Virus record (IMG/VR): IMGVR_UViG_3300028829_005561
Span: 1-20,052 of that record
Source: a virus
Direction: 5' to 3' (one strand)
Length of the DNA stretch: 20,052 nt
Position numbers and translations under genes: made by a program. Under the pieces are notes generated by a model that did not search any database, was not told the origin of the DNA, and saw nothing but the letters and a program-made list of their open reading frames with translations. Shown in pieces: positions 6,482 to 13,537 of the stretch (position 1 is its first letter; each line of letters opens with the position of its first letter).

Positions 6482-7153
6482 ATGGAACAGAAATATAAAG
6501 TACTATTTAATTTAATTAATCCGGCATTCTTAAAGTCGGGGTGTAAAAAAGCTGTTATGGAGTTTGATGAATCCTTCTCAATCTATCAAGATGGGTATTA
6601 TTGTGGTTATCATAATAGTGGTAACCCAAAAAGTTTCTTAATTCCTATTGAACGTGAACTTAGTGAGTATGTTGAAGAGGCTGTCGGTGATAATACTTGG
6701 CACGAAGAAACAGGTAGTGAGTACTACACTTATGAAGTTGAAATTAACTCTGAATATAGAAGTGTTGAAATATTCGGAACATACACAGTTTACGATACCG
6801 AGCCCATTAATGAAGTAGTAATAGATGAGGAAGAAGAACCAGAAGAATTCAAACCTATCTTTGACTACTTAGAGGAAGTAGGTTCAGATATAGTAGAAGT
6901 CAATGTAGATGCTGGTGGTGATAGTGGGTGGATTCACGATACAAACGATGACGTTAATGGTCAGACTATACAAACTTCAGACCAAATGGAAGAAGTATGT
7001 TATAGACTATTAAACCAACATCCTGGATGGGAAATTAATGAAGGTTCTCACGCTAAATTCACATTCGACCCACATAGACGTATTTTGATATGGGAATTCG
7101 CTTACAATACTGAAGAACAAGCGAGAGAATTAGTATCCTCTGAAAAGTTTTAA
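6482..7153 (+). CDS. acidic 223-residue protein, C-terminal half DUF6878-like
   Basis: The protein is strongly acidic, with an EEEEPEE linker near residue 120. The N-terminal half (to about 115) is Tyr-rich and unrecognised. The C-terminal half contains DAGGDSGWIHD, then LLNQHPGWEINEGSHAKFTFDP, which resembles the pattern of DUF6878 (GDSG, GWE-x-N-x-G, FTFD); I hold this loosely. It follows the DUF6915-like gene by 21 bases on the plus strand. Its stop overlaps the stop of the convergent minus-strand gene by four bases (7150-7153), and no terminator separates the two. Confidence 0.75.
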   Translation: MEQKYKVLFNLINPAFLKSGCKKAVMEFDESFSIYQDGYYCGYHNSGNPKSFLIPIERELSEYVEEAVGDNTWHEETGSEYYTYEVEINSEYRSVEIFGTYTVYDTEPINEVVIDEEEEPEEFKPIFDYLEEVGSDIVEVNVDAGGDSGWIHDTNDDVNGQTIQTSDQMEEVCYRLLNQHPGWEINEGSHAKFTFDPHRRILIWEFAYNTEEQARELVSSEKF

Positions 7154-7554
7154 ACTAATTTTTCTCCAAGATTATCACCAAACATCAATTCACGTTTCCA
7201 CTTTAAATCTTTGGATTTGTAACTGAGGTAACTCTCTACACCTGAAATTAACGCTCCTTCAAACGTATCGTAATCCAAGTCAGAAACACCTAAGTTAGTT
7301 TCGTCACAAAGAATATCCTCTTCCTGTCCAAAATCATTTAGGTCTATAACTGAATAATAATAAGAAAGTTCAGGACCTTCACTTGCATCTCTAAAAGGTA
7401 ACGCAGTAATATAAATGTGTTGGTTACGTAACCAAGATAAAACATCATCCATATCAGGATATTTGCTCAACGCAGTAACATCACCGACCTTTACGGTCTC
7501 AAAAGGGTAAACACATGTTTGTAGGTAATTGAAGATTGTTTCAGTAATTCGCAT
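7150..7554 (-). CDS. hypothetical 134-residue protein
   Basis: I do not recognise this protein. It is acidic, with an apparently mixed alpha/beta composition (MRITETIFNYLQTCVYP, FETVKVGDVTALSKYP, IYITALPFRD), no signal peptide and no membrane segment. Residues 80-105 are rich in Asp and Glu (GQEEDILCDETN). It converges on the plus-strand gene ending at 7153. A perfect 12-pair inverted repeat lies three bases before its ATG and may control translation or transcription. Confidence 0.7.
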   Translation of the reverse strand: MRITETIFNYLQTCVYPFETVKVGDVTALSKYPDMDDVLSWLRNQHIYITALPFRDASEGPELSYYYSVIDLNDFGQEEDILCDETNLGVSDLDYDTFEGALISGVESYLSYKSKDLKWKRELMFGDNLGEKLV

Positions 7555-7557
7555 AAG

Positions 7558-7591
7558 ATTATTTATTTTCTACAAACTTAAAATAAATAAT
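7558..7591. repeat. perfect 12-bp AT-only inverted repeat
   Basis: ATTATTTATTTT and AAAATAAATAAT are exact reverse complements separated by ten bases. The repeat fills most of the 45-base gap between two minus-strand genes and ends three bases before the ATG at 7554. It could be an operator or an mRNA hairpin that masks the start; an all-AT stem is too weak for a typical terminator. Confidence 0.8.
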
Positions 7592-7599
7592 GGAATTAA

Positions 7600-8439
7600 T
7601 CAACCTTTTTTTTGTTCGATATTAAAACTATTTTGATTAACTATGTTGTAATCGATACTATCTGAATCTAAACCATAAGAATGAGTTATACTATCCACAT
7701 AATCTCTAAGTACATCACCGATTTCATAACCTATTTCCTCTACAACGCCCTTAACACTCTCAGGTACATTATCGTCATTATTCCATAAATCACCTAACAT
7801 ATAAGTTTCACCATCATTCATTAAAGTTACTGATGAATTATCACCATTAATTGTAACCATAACATCATAATACGCAACATATTCTGATTTATCTGATAAT
7901 ATATGATTGGTCTGACCCGTATAAATATCCATAGTCACCTCACTAATAATTCCCTCAATCTCATAACCGGCTTGAGTATAACTAAATGGTTCACCAACCT
8001 TTAACTCTTTTTTAATTTTCTCATAAACATTATAAATTCCACCAAAGTATTCAATTTTATAAGTTAATATTTTTTCTCTATCCTCCCTATTAGAACTGTC
8101 TAAACCTAAGTAATGGTAAATAGGTGTAGATTCAACACCTTTGTCGTCCCAATACTTAAATAATAAATCTTTTTGTTTTTCGTTTTCCTGTAATGTCTCT
8201 TCTTCCTTTGAGAAATAATCTTTATTCTTAATAAGAAAATCGTAGAAATATTCTAATGGTAGTTGTTTTTTTGTTCCTTCGTACTTTTGTGATAAGTCTT
8301 GGTATACCTCATCTAACATACCCATCTTTAGACCTTTAATTAAGTCACTAAATATGTCCGCAAATAACGCAAACATTTTTATGTCAACACCACTGTATCG
8401 TTCGTGAACTATATTTTCTAAGAGTTTAAGTAGTTTCAT
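7600..8439 (-). CDS. hypothetical 279-residue protein
   Basis: I do not recognise the family. The N-terminus (MKLLKLLENIVHERYSG) is a short amphipathic helix containing L-L-E, resembling head-targeting peptides of T4-like phages. Residues 20-110 are helical and charged, and residues 120-260 look alpha/beta and acidic (KVGEPFSYTQAGYEIEGIIS, MVTINGDNSSVTLMNDGETY). The end is polar (NSFNIEQKKG). There is no signal peptide or membrane span. A TATATTTAT element lies five bases before the ATG, so this gene may start its own transcript that also includes the 134-residue gene downstream. Confidence 0.75.
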   Translation of the reverse strand: MKLLKLLENIVHERYSGVDIKMFALFADIFSDLIKGLKMGMLDEVYQDLSQKYEGTKKQLPLEYFYDFLIKNKDYFSKEEETLQENEKQKDLLFKYWDDKGVESTPIYHYLGLDSSNREDREKILTYKIEYFGGIYNVYEKIKKELKVGEPFSYTQAGYEIEGIISEVTMDIYTGQTNHILSDKSEYVAYYDVMVTINGDNSSVTLMNDGETYMLGDLWNNDDNVPESVKGVVEEIGYEIGDVLRDYVDSITHSYGLDSDSIDYNIVNQNSFNIEQKKG

Positions 8440-8444
8440 TACAG

Positions 8445-8453
8445 ATAAATATA
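8445..8453 (-). promoter_or_regulatory. TATATTTAT promoter-like element
   Basis: The minus strand reads TATATTTATCTGTAATG, with the ATG at 8439-8437. It shares the motif and near-start spacing with the elements at 2201 and 15249. No -33 TTG was seen. Confidence 0.4.
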
Positions 8454-8454
8454 T

Positions 8455-9045
8455 CTAAAATGTAGTTTGCCACTCTTTAAATTCTTTTCTATCTTCTTTA
8501 CTAATCCATAATTCGTGGCCTTCCAAAGAACTATGACTAACTTCCACCCAATTCGGTATTAATACTCGTTGATGGTTTTCCCATATATGATAGGTTAATT
8601 GTTCAATACTTTTTCGTAAATACTGAGCACTTTCAGGGAAATCTTCCATAACCATCTGTCTATAAACACTCCATTCATACTTATGACTTTGGTCTTTAAC
8701 AAATTTATTTCTTTCAGAATACCTTTCAATACTATTCATATCTTTATACATAAAAACAACTAAAACATCTCGTAAGTAATCTGTTATTCTGTGTAAATGA
8801 CCCGATTGTGAAGGACCAAAAGATGAGTATTTATCGTTCACATGATTTTTATGAAATGTTTTTATACCATCTTGTTTATCATATCCATTTAAATCCCATG
8901 CGTATTCACCTCTAACTTCAGGTAAATTAAAATCTTTAGATATTATTTTTGTCATTATCTTATTACCCGCACCATGAGGTCCAGTGACAATAACTTTATT
9001 ATATTTACCGATAACCGACTTTAAATCTTTATATTCTTTACTCAT
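8455..9045 (-). CDS. P-loop protein with altered Walker A, kinase- or sulfotransferase-like
   Basis: The 196-residue protein has a hydrophobic strand followed by GPHGAGNKI (residues 22-30). This matches GxxxxGK[ST] except that Asn precedes Lys and Ile replaces Ser/Thr. A second strand and helix, DVLVVFMYKDMNSIERYSER, resembles the region of sulfotransferase and nucleoside-kinase-like folds where Arg/Lys contacts the phosphate. The rest is polar and rich in Trp and His. Likely roles are small-molecule kinase or sulfotransferase-like; the substrate cannot be inferred. It overlaps the upstream gene by eight bases (9038-9045) and lies downstream of thyA in a tight same-strand run. Confidence 0.7.
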   Translation of the reverse strand: MSKEYKDLKSVIGKYNKVIVTGPHGAGNKIMTKIISKDFNLPEVRGEYAWDLNGYDKQDGIKTFHKNHVNDKYSSFGPSQSGHLHRITDYLRDVLVVFMYKDMNSIERYSERNKFVKDQSHKYEWSVYRQMVMEDFPESAQYLRKSIEQLTYHIWENHQRVLIPNWVEVSHSSLEGHELWISKEDRKEFKEWQTTF

Positions 9046-9439
9046 CTTTTTTTGTGTTTTCTAAAATTATATCATTAACATTATCACCATATAAATTAGG
9101 GAACTCATGTTGTAAATCCTTTAATGGTATAACTAAACCTCCCCATTCTTCTTGTTCATGTATTTCGTTAACCATAAAACGATAAAAGTCTACACTCTGT
9201 TTAGACCTAAAAACTTCTCTTATTATTTTTTGTATATGAGTAAACTCTTTATTACGTAAATCAACTCCAGTAACATTTTTAGCCCTACCCCATACAAATT
9301 TAACCCTTGAGTTTATATCCACCGTATGTGTTTCAACATTATCTTCAAACACATCTCTTAAATATATTTCTTTACTACCGTTTATCTCAAAAGTATAGTA
9401 TCTTTGGATGAAGTTAATTACGTTTCTCTCCATTAACAT
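9038..9439 (-). CDS. hypothetical 133-residue protein
   Basis: No family is recognised. The sequence is charged and mixed (NVINFIQRYYTFEI, YLRDVFEDNVETHTVDI, RVKFVWGRAKNVTG), with no signal peptide or membrane span. Two in-frame ATGs (9439 and 9433) could start it; either overlaps the end of the upstream gene by 20-26 bases, indicating coupled translation. The C-terminal end overlaps the P-loop gene by eight bases. Confidence 0.7.
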   Translation of the reverse strand: MLMERNVINFIQRYYTFEINGSKEIYLRDVFEDNVETHTVDINSRVKFVWGRAKNVTGVDLRNKEFTHIQKIIREVFRSKQSVDFYRFMVNEIHEQEEWGGLVIPLKDLQHEFPNLYGDNVNDIILENTKKDE

Positions 9440-9620
9440 CCTCTTTTAAGATAGAACAATAATAATAATCACCAGTGTCTTTAAACTTATCAAATAAAAA
9501 CTTTCTTACCGAATTGGAATCATATTCTTTAAGTAAGGTAGACGCGTAAAGGTGTTTAGCACTATCCCACACGTCATCTCTTTCAATATTATCAATAAGA
9601 ATTTGTTTACTTAACATCAT
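9414..9620 (-). CDS. hypothetical 68-residue protein
   Basis: A small charged protein (MMLSKQILIDNIERDDVWDS, then LKEYDSNSVRKFLFDKFKD) with no recognised domain, membrane span or signal. The ATG at 9620 directly abuts the stop codon of thyA, and a second ATG follows at once. It overlaps the next gene by up to 26 bases. The context is a thyA-led run of tightly packed genes; no function can be assigned. Confidence 0.65.
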   Translation of the reverse strand: MMLSKQILIDNIERDDVWDSAKHLYASTLLKEYDSNSVRKFLFDKFKDTGDYYYCSILKEDVNGEKRN

Positions 9621-10682
9621 TTAATTACTTAATGGGGCCTTAATAGTTGGTTTATAATTATAATTTATTAATTCATAATTAAATTCACCACCTAATAAAT
9701 TAACACTTTTAAAGTTAATATGTGGTAAATCATAACCTTCTCTTTTAATCTGCTCTTTAGCCTGATTTAAATGATTTTGATATAAATGGACATCACCTAA
9801 ATTACCTATTAATTGGTCTGGTATCATATGTACTTCTTTTGCGATTAACATAAGTAAAGTAGCATATGAAGAAATATTAAATGGTAACCCTAAGAATGTA
9901 TCTACAGACCTTTGGTTCCACATTAATGATATAGCTCTCTTTGGTGTCGGTTCGTGTCTTTTATCATCAAAATCAGGTAGGTTTTTAGGGTCGAAATATC
10001 TTTCCATACCTGTCTCATAATTATTTCTGAACCAGTATTCATATCTCTCTTTGTCAGTTAATAACCTAGTATATATTTGAAACCCATAGTGACATGGAGG
10101 TAAAGTCATTAAATCTAACTCACCAACATTCCAAGCACTAACCATTAACCTTCTTGAGTCTGGATTCCTTTTAAGTTGTTCGAGTAGGTTTTTAATTTGG
10201 TCAACACTTTTTTCAGTATAACCTTGTAATGTATCACCTTCAAATACCTGCTCACCTTCTTGAAACCATCCTCTCCACTGAGCACCATATACTGGACCTA
10301 ACTCTCCCCACTTCTTTGCAAACTCATCATCGGTTTTAATCTGTTCAATAAACTCCTTCATCGATAGAATATCAGTACCATATGAATTAGCCATTGCATA
10401 CTTCTCATAGCTCTTATAAGCGTCACCATTCCATATATGACAATTATTATCAACTAAGTATTTGATATTAGTATCACCTTTTAGAAACCATTTTAACTCA
10501 GTCATCATAGTTTTGACTGCCATTTTCTTAGTGGTGAGAAGAGGAAACCCTTCTTTCATATTATGTCTTATAGTATAACCAAAAATAGACTTAGTACCAG
10601 TACCTGTCCTATCTGATTTATCCACACCATGCTCTAAAATAGTAGATAGTAATTCATTATATTGTTTATCAATACTATTCAT
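9621..10682 (-). CDS. thyA: thymidylate synthase (ThyA type)
   Basis: ThyA methylates dUMP to dTMP using methylenetetrahydrofolate, supplying thymine for phage DNA. The 353-residue protein has all hallmarks: DRTGTGT at 24-30, SRR at 176-178, SAWNVGELDLMTLPPCHYGFQ with catalytic Cys197, RSVDTFLGLPFN at 258-269, and GDVHLYQNH at 296-304. It is longer than the 264-residue E. coli enzyme, with extra sequence near 100-160 and between the YGFQIYTR strand and RAISLMWNQRS (about 207-250). It ends IKAPLSN, where bacterial enzymes usually end with IKAPVAV-like residues. The partner DHFR gene at 808-1162 is frameshifted here, so the dihydrofolate made may depend on host DHFR. Confidence 0.98.
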   Translation of the reverse strand: MNSIDKQYNELLSTILEHGVDKSDRTGTGTKSIFGYTIRHNMKEGFPLLTTKKMAVKTMMTELKWFLKGDTNIKYLVDNNCHIWNGDAYKSYEKYAMANSYGTDILSMKEFIEQIKTDDEFAKKWGELGPVYGAQWRGWFQEGEQVFEGDTLQGYTEKSVDQIKNLLEQLKRNPDSRRLMVSAWNVGELDLMTLPPCHYGFQIYTRLLTDKERYEYWFRNNYETGMERYFDPKNLPDFDDKRHEPTPKRAISLMWNQRSVDTFLGLPFNISSYATLLMLIAKEVHMIPDQLIGNLGDVHLYQNHLNQAKEQIKREGYDLPHINFKSVNLLGGEFNYELINYNYKPTIKAPLSN

Positions 10683-10687
10683 TTTAC

Positions 10688-10903
10688 TTATGAGTGTAAG
10701 TATTCAATAATAGTTGATTGTTGTGGTACTCTAAGAATAGGAACACTCGGACCCGCAGGTTCTTGTCTTTGCCTAACTTCGTAAAAGTTATTCCCATCAT
10801 CTTTAATTGTTGTCACATTTGGATATTCAACAACGTGAGTCTTTTCCATATTAGGTTTATAAACCAAAGTATGTTTTTTTGTATTAAACGTTAATTTTAT
10901 CAT
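10688..10903 (-). CDS. hypothetical 71-residue protein
   Basis: The protein is strand-rich and basic at its start (MIKLTFNTKKHTLVYKPNM), followed by a polar region with RQRQEPAGPSVPILRVP. No family is recognised. It lies five bases upstream of thyA on the same strand, so the two are probably cotranscribed. No clear promoter was found in the AT-rich 30 bases before its ATG. Confidence 0.65.
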   Translation of the reverse strand: MIKLTFNTKKHTLVYKPNMEKTHVVEYPNVTTIKDDGNNFYEVRQRQEPAGPSVPILRVPQQSTIIEYLHS

Positions 10904-10935
10904 CTTATATTATTTTTTATTATTTTTTAGGCATT

Positions 10936-10967
10936 AAAAAACCTTTCTCCTAAAATAGAAGAAAGGT
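10936..10967 (-). terminator. intrinsic terminator after the 99-residue gene
   Basis: On the minus strand ACCTTTCT and AGAAAGGT form a perfect eight-pair stem around an 11-base loop, followed by a T run. It sits 26 bases past the stop at 10994 and isolates that gene from the thyA unit. Confidence 0.85.
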
Positions 10968-10993
10968 CAGTATTTGTCAATATATTATTTAAA

Positions 10994-11293
10994 TTAAGTT
11001 CCGATAACTAAATCATCATAATTTAGTTTTTCCATACCTTTTAGCTCTTCCTCAGCCTCATCGTACATGAAAGATTTTACGACTGAAACAACACTCTGTT
11101 CTGATTGTGCAAGTTTACTTTCCATCCAATCATCAAGTTGCTCACCTTCTTCCATTTGTTCCCACATTTTATATGCTAGTGTGGCTATAGTAAATAGTTG
11201 TTGTTTTGCCATATAAGAACCATCATGAGAACCCTCTTTAATGTTTGACTTTAATTTACGTAATTGTGATTCAGTTATTATTATGTTTGACAT
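10994..11293 (-). CDS. hypothetical 99-residue protein with an IITES N-terminal peptide
   Basis: The body is acidic and helical (KMWEQMEEGEQLDDWMES, YDEAEEELKGMEKLN) and unrecognised. The N-terminus MSNIIITESQLRKLKS resembles the starts of the lysozyme (MSKLFINESEESQIRKM) and the DHH/M15 protein (MKKLIKESGLRNI). Sharing of such a peptide by unrelated proteins suggests a targeting tag, perhaps for packaging. It appears to be monocistronic, with a TATATTTAT element 18 bases before the ATG and a strong terminator after the stop. Confidence 0.75.
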   Translation of the reverse strand: MSNIIITESQLRKLKSNIKEGSHDGSYMAKQQLFTIATLAYKMWEQMEEGEQLDDWMESKLAQSEQSVVSVVKSFMYDEAEEELKGMEKLNYDDLVIGT

Positions 11294-11311
11294 ATCCGTT
11301 GGTATTTTATT

Positions 11312-11320
11312 ATAAATATA
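11312..11320 (-). promoter_or_regulatory. TATATTTAT promoter-like element
   Basis: The minus strand reads CTATATTTATAATAAAATACC, 18 bases before the ATG at 11293. It lies between the terminator at 11352-11380 and the gene, the expected place for a promoter. Confidence 0.45.
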
Positions 11321-11351
11321 GTTATATTAGTAAAATTGTAGATTATTAATT

Positions 11352-11380
11352 AAAAAAGGTGAAGATTTCTCTCCACCTTT
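11352..11380 (-). terminator. intrinsic terminator ending the nucleotidyltransferase-to-membrane-peptide unit
   Basis: AAAGGTG and CACCTTT form a seven-pair stem, followed on the minus strand by six T. The 75 bases between it and the stop at 11456 hold no gene I can support, but contain a second possible hairpin (CCGA with TCGG near 11384-11402). Confidence 0.85.
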
Positions 11381-11455
11381 AGGGACCGACTTTGGCTATC
11401 GGACTACTCCACCATCTCATTTAATCTAATAAGAAAATCTATCTTTCCTTCACCT

Positions 11456-11626
11456 CTAAACCATTTCTTCAATGATTCCTATCACTTCACTAACTATAAG
11501 TATAATACAAGCGGTAATCAAGTTAAAAGGAATAAAACCGTAACCAATAATTCTAACACCTGATTTAATAAAACTTATAATTTTGTGCCACTTTTGATTT
11601 GGCATATGTTTAATATCATCAATCAT
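11456..11626 (-). CDS. 56-residue single-span membrane peptide
   Basis: An ATG at 11626 overlaps the end of the nucleotidyltransferase gene by eight bases and opens 56 codons. The product has a basic amphipathic start (KHMPNQKWHKIISFIKSG), a membrane segment of about 25 residues (VRIIGYGFIPFNLITACIIL and following) and an acidic end (SEVIGIIEEMV). The overlap, topology and the terminator 76 bases downstream support a real gene. Function is unknown. Confidence 0.6.
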   Translation of the reverse strand: MIDDIKHMPNQKWHKIISFIKSGVRIIGYGFIPFNLITACIILIVSEVIGIIEEMV

Positions 11627-12098
11627 CCATACCTAATTTACGTTCAAAATAATTTGCATCTTCAATAACCTCAGGGTTTTGTTTAATGGTTTGCATCGCA
11701 ATCATATCTTTCATTCTCGTTGTTGACCAACCATGAGCCCTACTCGTGTAAATTACCTTTGGTGGTAAGTCGTCACCAGTAAATGATTTACCAATGTAAT
11801 CTTCACCAAGAATTCTAATATCAGGTTTAAAGAATTTAATTAAATCATATAATTCATCTTCGGTTTGATACACATAAACTTCGTCAATATATTGAATGGA
11901 CATCAACGTCCTATATCTTTCATACAACGGTACAACAGGTTTGTACTTTGATTTTCTATGTAATGATGGGTCTCTCTGTAAAAATACTATAAACTTATCA
12001 CAGTGTTTTCTAGCATCTTCAAAGGTGTAAATGTAACCTGGATGCATTAAATCAAAATTACCTGCGGTGAACCCTACAATTTCTTTTTTTTCACTCAT
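11619..12098 (-). CDS. glycerol-3-phosphate cytidylyltransferase-like nucleotidyltransferase
   Basis: The 159-residue protein matches the TagD-like cytidylyltransferase family, which activates small phosphorylated alcohols or sugars as CDP derivatives. It has GNFDLMHPGYI (13-23), RYRTLMSIQYIDEV (61-74), LGEDYIGKSFTGDD (97-110) and GWSTTRMKDM (123-132), equivalent to the family's GxFDxxHxGH, RxxxLxSxxxVDEV and ISTT motifs. The second His of HxGH is Tyr22 here, a notable change near the catalytic centre. The protein is cytoplasmic. It overlaps both neighbours, so it sits inside an operon of small genes. Together with the GT11 end at the right edge, it hints at surface-glycan or nucleotide-sugar metabolism. 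Confidence 0.88.
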   Translation of the reverse strand: MSEKKEIVGFTAGNFDLMHPGYIYTFEDARKHCDKFIVFLQRDPSLHRKSKYKPVVPLYERYRTLMSIQYIDEVYVYQTEDELYDLIKFFKPDIRILGEDYIGKSFTGDDLPPKVIYTSRAHGWSTTRMKDMIAMQTIKQNPEVIEDANYFERKLGMDD

Positions 12099-12286
12099 AA
12101 TTTAAAACTTTCTTTATAATGTTTATCTTTTTTTACCACTTCATTTAAAGTTAGTAGTTGTGAAATATGATAAGAACTATTATCCGTCATGTAAATAATA
12201 AATTGGTTTTCAATCTCTTCTATCTCGTTAATCACTTTTATAGTCTTACTATCTCGTGGTATCACATAATCACCTACCTTAAACAT
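12095..12286 (-). CDS. hypothetical 63-residue protein
   Basis: The sequence MFKVGDYVIPRDSKTIKVIN followed by QFIIYMTDNSSYHIS suggests a small beta-barrel (SH3-like) domain; this is a shape inference only. The end is basic (VVKKDKHYKESFKL). It overlaps the cytidylyltransferase start by four bases (12095-12098) and the upstream membrane-protein gene by eight bases, so translation is probably coupled. Confidence 0.65.
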   Translation of the reverse strand: MFKVGDYVIPRDSKTIKVINEIEEIENQFIIYMTDNSSYHISQLLTLNEVVKKDKHYKESFKL

Positions 12287-12632
12287 TTTTAAGTTGTTTT
12301 AGTTTAATACCTAACAGGTCTAAAGTATTTTTATCCTTAACAGTTTTTTTAGCTTTTTTCTTAATCTCGTTGATTAAACCTTCAATATATTTAATCTCAG
12401 GATTAATTTCCTCAACAACCTTAACGGTCTTATCCATTTTAACCCCGTTTATCTTGTTTTTAAGGTACACAGATAACAATTCTATGAGTTTGTATGAGAA
12501 GTAGAATCCAAGACAAATGAGACCCGTTTCTACTAGTTTTTCTGTTCCCACAAAATGAACACCTACTAACATGAAGATTAAAATAATAACCATTTTAATC
12601 ATACTCCATAAATTATTAATTATTTTTACCAT
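12279..12632 (-). CDS. membrane protein with a cytoplasmic helical tail
   Basis: The 117-residue protein has two membrane segments (about residues 12-28, MIKMVIILIFMLVGVHF, and 34-56, LVETGLICLGFYFSYKLIELL). A Lys/Glu-rich helical tail follows (EINPEIKYIEGLINEIKKKA). No family is recognised. It lies two bases downstream of the 84-residue gene and overlaps the 63-residue gene by eight bases. Confidence 0.7.
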   Translation of the reverse strand: MVKIINNLWSMIKMVIILIFMLVGVHFVGTEKLVETGLICLGFYFSYKLIELLSVYLKNKINGVKMDKTVKVVEEINPEIKYIEGLINEIKKKAKKTVKDKNTLDLLGIKLKQLKNV

Positions 12633-12634
12633 TT

Positions 12635-12889
12635 TTATTGTGTTTTAGATTTTTGAATTGCGTACTCAGCTAAACTAATTTTTTGAACATTACCTATTAC
12701 CATTGAAGACCTTAGTAAATCGTATGGTATGTGAAGAAGAAAATCATCACCATTTGATGTGGTTAAATCCTCTTTAAGTTCCAAACAAGAATGAACCATT
12801 TTAAGATAGATTTTAAACTGTGTCTTATCTTCAAAAACTTTTTCCTGTAAGATTCCAAACTTTGGATGTTCTATTTTAATTGTCTTCAT
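12635..12889 (-). CDS. hypothetical 84-residue protein
   Basis: A soluble protein with a beta-strand start (MKTIKIEHPKFGILQEKVF), a helical middle (QFKIYLKMVHSCLELKEDL) and a polar end. No domain is recognised. It sits between two similar-sized genes with spacers of two and five bases, consistent with one transcript running from about 13150 leftwards to the terminator at 11352-11380. Confidence 0.65.
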   Translation of the reverse strand: MKTIKIEHPKFGILQEKVFEDKTQFKIYLKMVHSCLELKEDLTTSNGDDFLLHIPYDLLRSSMVIGNVQKISLAEYAIQKSKTQ

Positions 12890-12894
12890 AAATT

Positions 12895-13149
12895 TTATAT
12901 TTTTATATATAAAGGGTTATCGTTCAACCACTCTTCTGACGTTCGTACCTTCTTATTGGTAGGGGATATTAATTTAGTAAAAACATTTTTTATTAAATTA
13001 ATTGTCCCATTAATTAATTTCACCGACTCTATTGGTATACATTTACTACTTTCAGTAAAAATTACAGTAACATCCTCAAACGACTCTACTGCTTCGATTT
13101 CATGTGTTAACCCATCTCTTTTATCTATTATTTTATCTCCTTTTTTCAT
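12895..13149 (-). CDS. hypothetical 84-residue protein with a possible small beta domain
   Basis: The start MKKGDKIIDKRDGLTHEIEA and VTVIFTESSKCIPIESVKLI suggest five short strands, as in the 63-residue gene at 12095. The C-terminal third is helical and basic, ending SEEWLNDNPLYIKI. A TATATTTG box ends four bases before the ATG at 13149. A plus-strand reading frame covers the same region but has no family features. I chose the minus frame because it fits the operon. Confidence 0.65.
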   Translation of the reverse strand: MKKGDKIIDKRDGLTHEIEAVESFEDVTVIFTESSKCIPIESVKLINGTINLIKNVFTKLISPTNKKVRTSEEWLNDNPLYIKI

Positions 13150-13153
13150 ATTA

Positions 13154-13161
13154 CAAATATA
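13154..13161 (-). promoter_or_regulatory. TATATTTG box directly before a start codon
   Basis: The minus strand reads TATATTTGTAATATG, an exact TAnnTTTG box four bases from ATG. No TTG lies at the expected upstream distance. If used, transcription would begin at or inside the start codon. Confidence 0.4.
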
Positions 13162-13193
13162 CGTTAAATTTTTGAATTGACCTAATATTACAT

Positions 13194-13442
13194 TTAAAAT
13201 TCATAAGAACCTGCGTTTGATTCATCATAATCCACAGTATTTGTTACTCCATTTGGTGGAGTTACACATTCGGGCGTTGAACTAAAAACAAGTGTTTTTA
13301 ACAAGAACAAAACTAAGATAATTCCAACAATCCAACCTCCAATTCTACCTGAAGCTGCGAAGATATTTCCAATACCTTTTAGTAGTTGTGAACCAAACGT
13401 TAAAACGAAACCGATAATGACTAATGTGATAATTCCTTCCAT
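13194..13442 (-). CDS. 82-residue membrane protein
   Basis: The protein has two hydrophobic segments, about residues 2-20 (EGIITLVIIGFVLTFGSQL) and 33-52 (IGGWIVGIILVLFLLKTLVF), joined by a Gly/Ala-rich loop, and a polar tail (STPECVTPPNGVTNTVDYDE). No family is recognised. It has its own promoter (13464-13495) and follows the terminator of the large RNA, so it begins a new transcript. Confidence 0.75.
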   Translation of the reverse strand: MEGIITLVIIGFVLTFGSQLLKGIGNIFAASGRIGGWIVGIILVLFLLKTLVFSSTPECVTPPNGVTNTVDYDESNAGSYEF

Positions 13443-13463
13443 AATTTTATTTTTTTATTTATA

Positions 13464-13495
13464 CAAATATAGTAAATAGTATTCACTTACACAAA
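13464..13495 (-). promoter_or_regulatory. Bacteroidota-type promoter for the 82-residue membrane protein
   Basis: The minus strand has TTTG at 13495-13492, a 20-base spacer and TATATTTG at 13471-13464, matching the TTG/TAnnTTTG form. TATAAATA follows at once (13463-13456). The predicted start is about 15 bases before the ATG at 13442. Confidence 0.65.
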
Positions 13496-13506
13496 TTATT
13501 TAGCAT

Positions 13507-13537
13507 AAAAAAACCTCAGTCGGTTAGAACTGAGGTT
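13507..13537 (-). terminator. intrinsic terminator of the large RNA
   Basis: AACCTCAGT and ACTGAGGTT form a perfect nine-pair stem with an eight-base loop. On the minus strand a run of seven T follows (13513-13507). It marks a clean 3' end for a transcript entering from 14521. Confidence 0.92.

Noticed and set aside
11404-11472. 22-codon frame with a TTG start overlapping the 56-residue membrane peptide
   Set aside because: It is coherent (KKWFRGEGKIDFLIRLNEMVE) but very short, with a non-ATG start and no independent support.
12866-13180. 104-codon plus-strand open frame
   Set aside because: It lies antisense to a minus-strand gene that fits the operon; its product looks like a reverse translation of a beta-rich protein.
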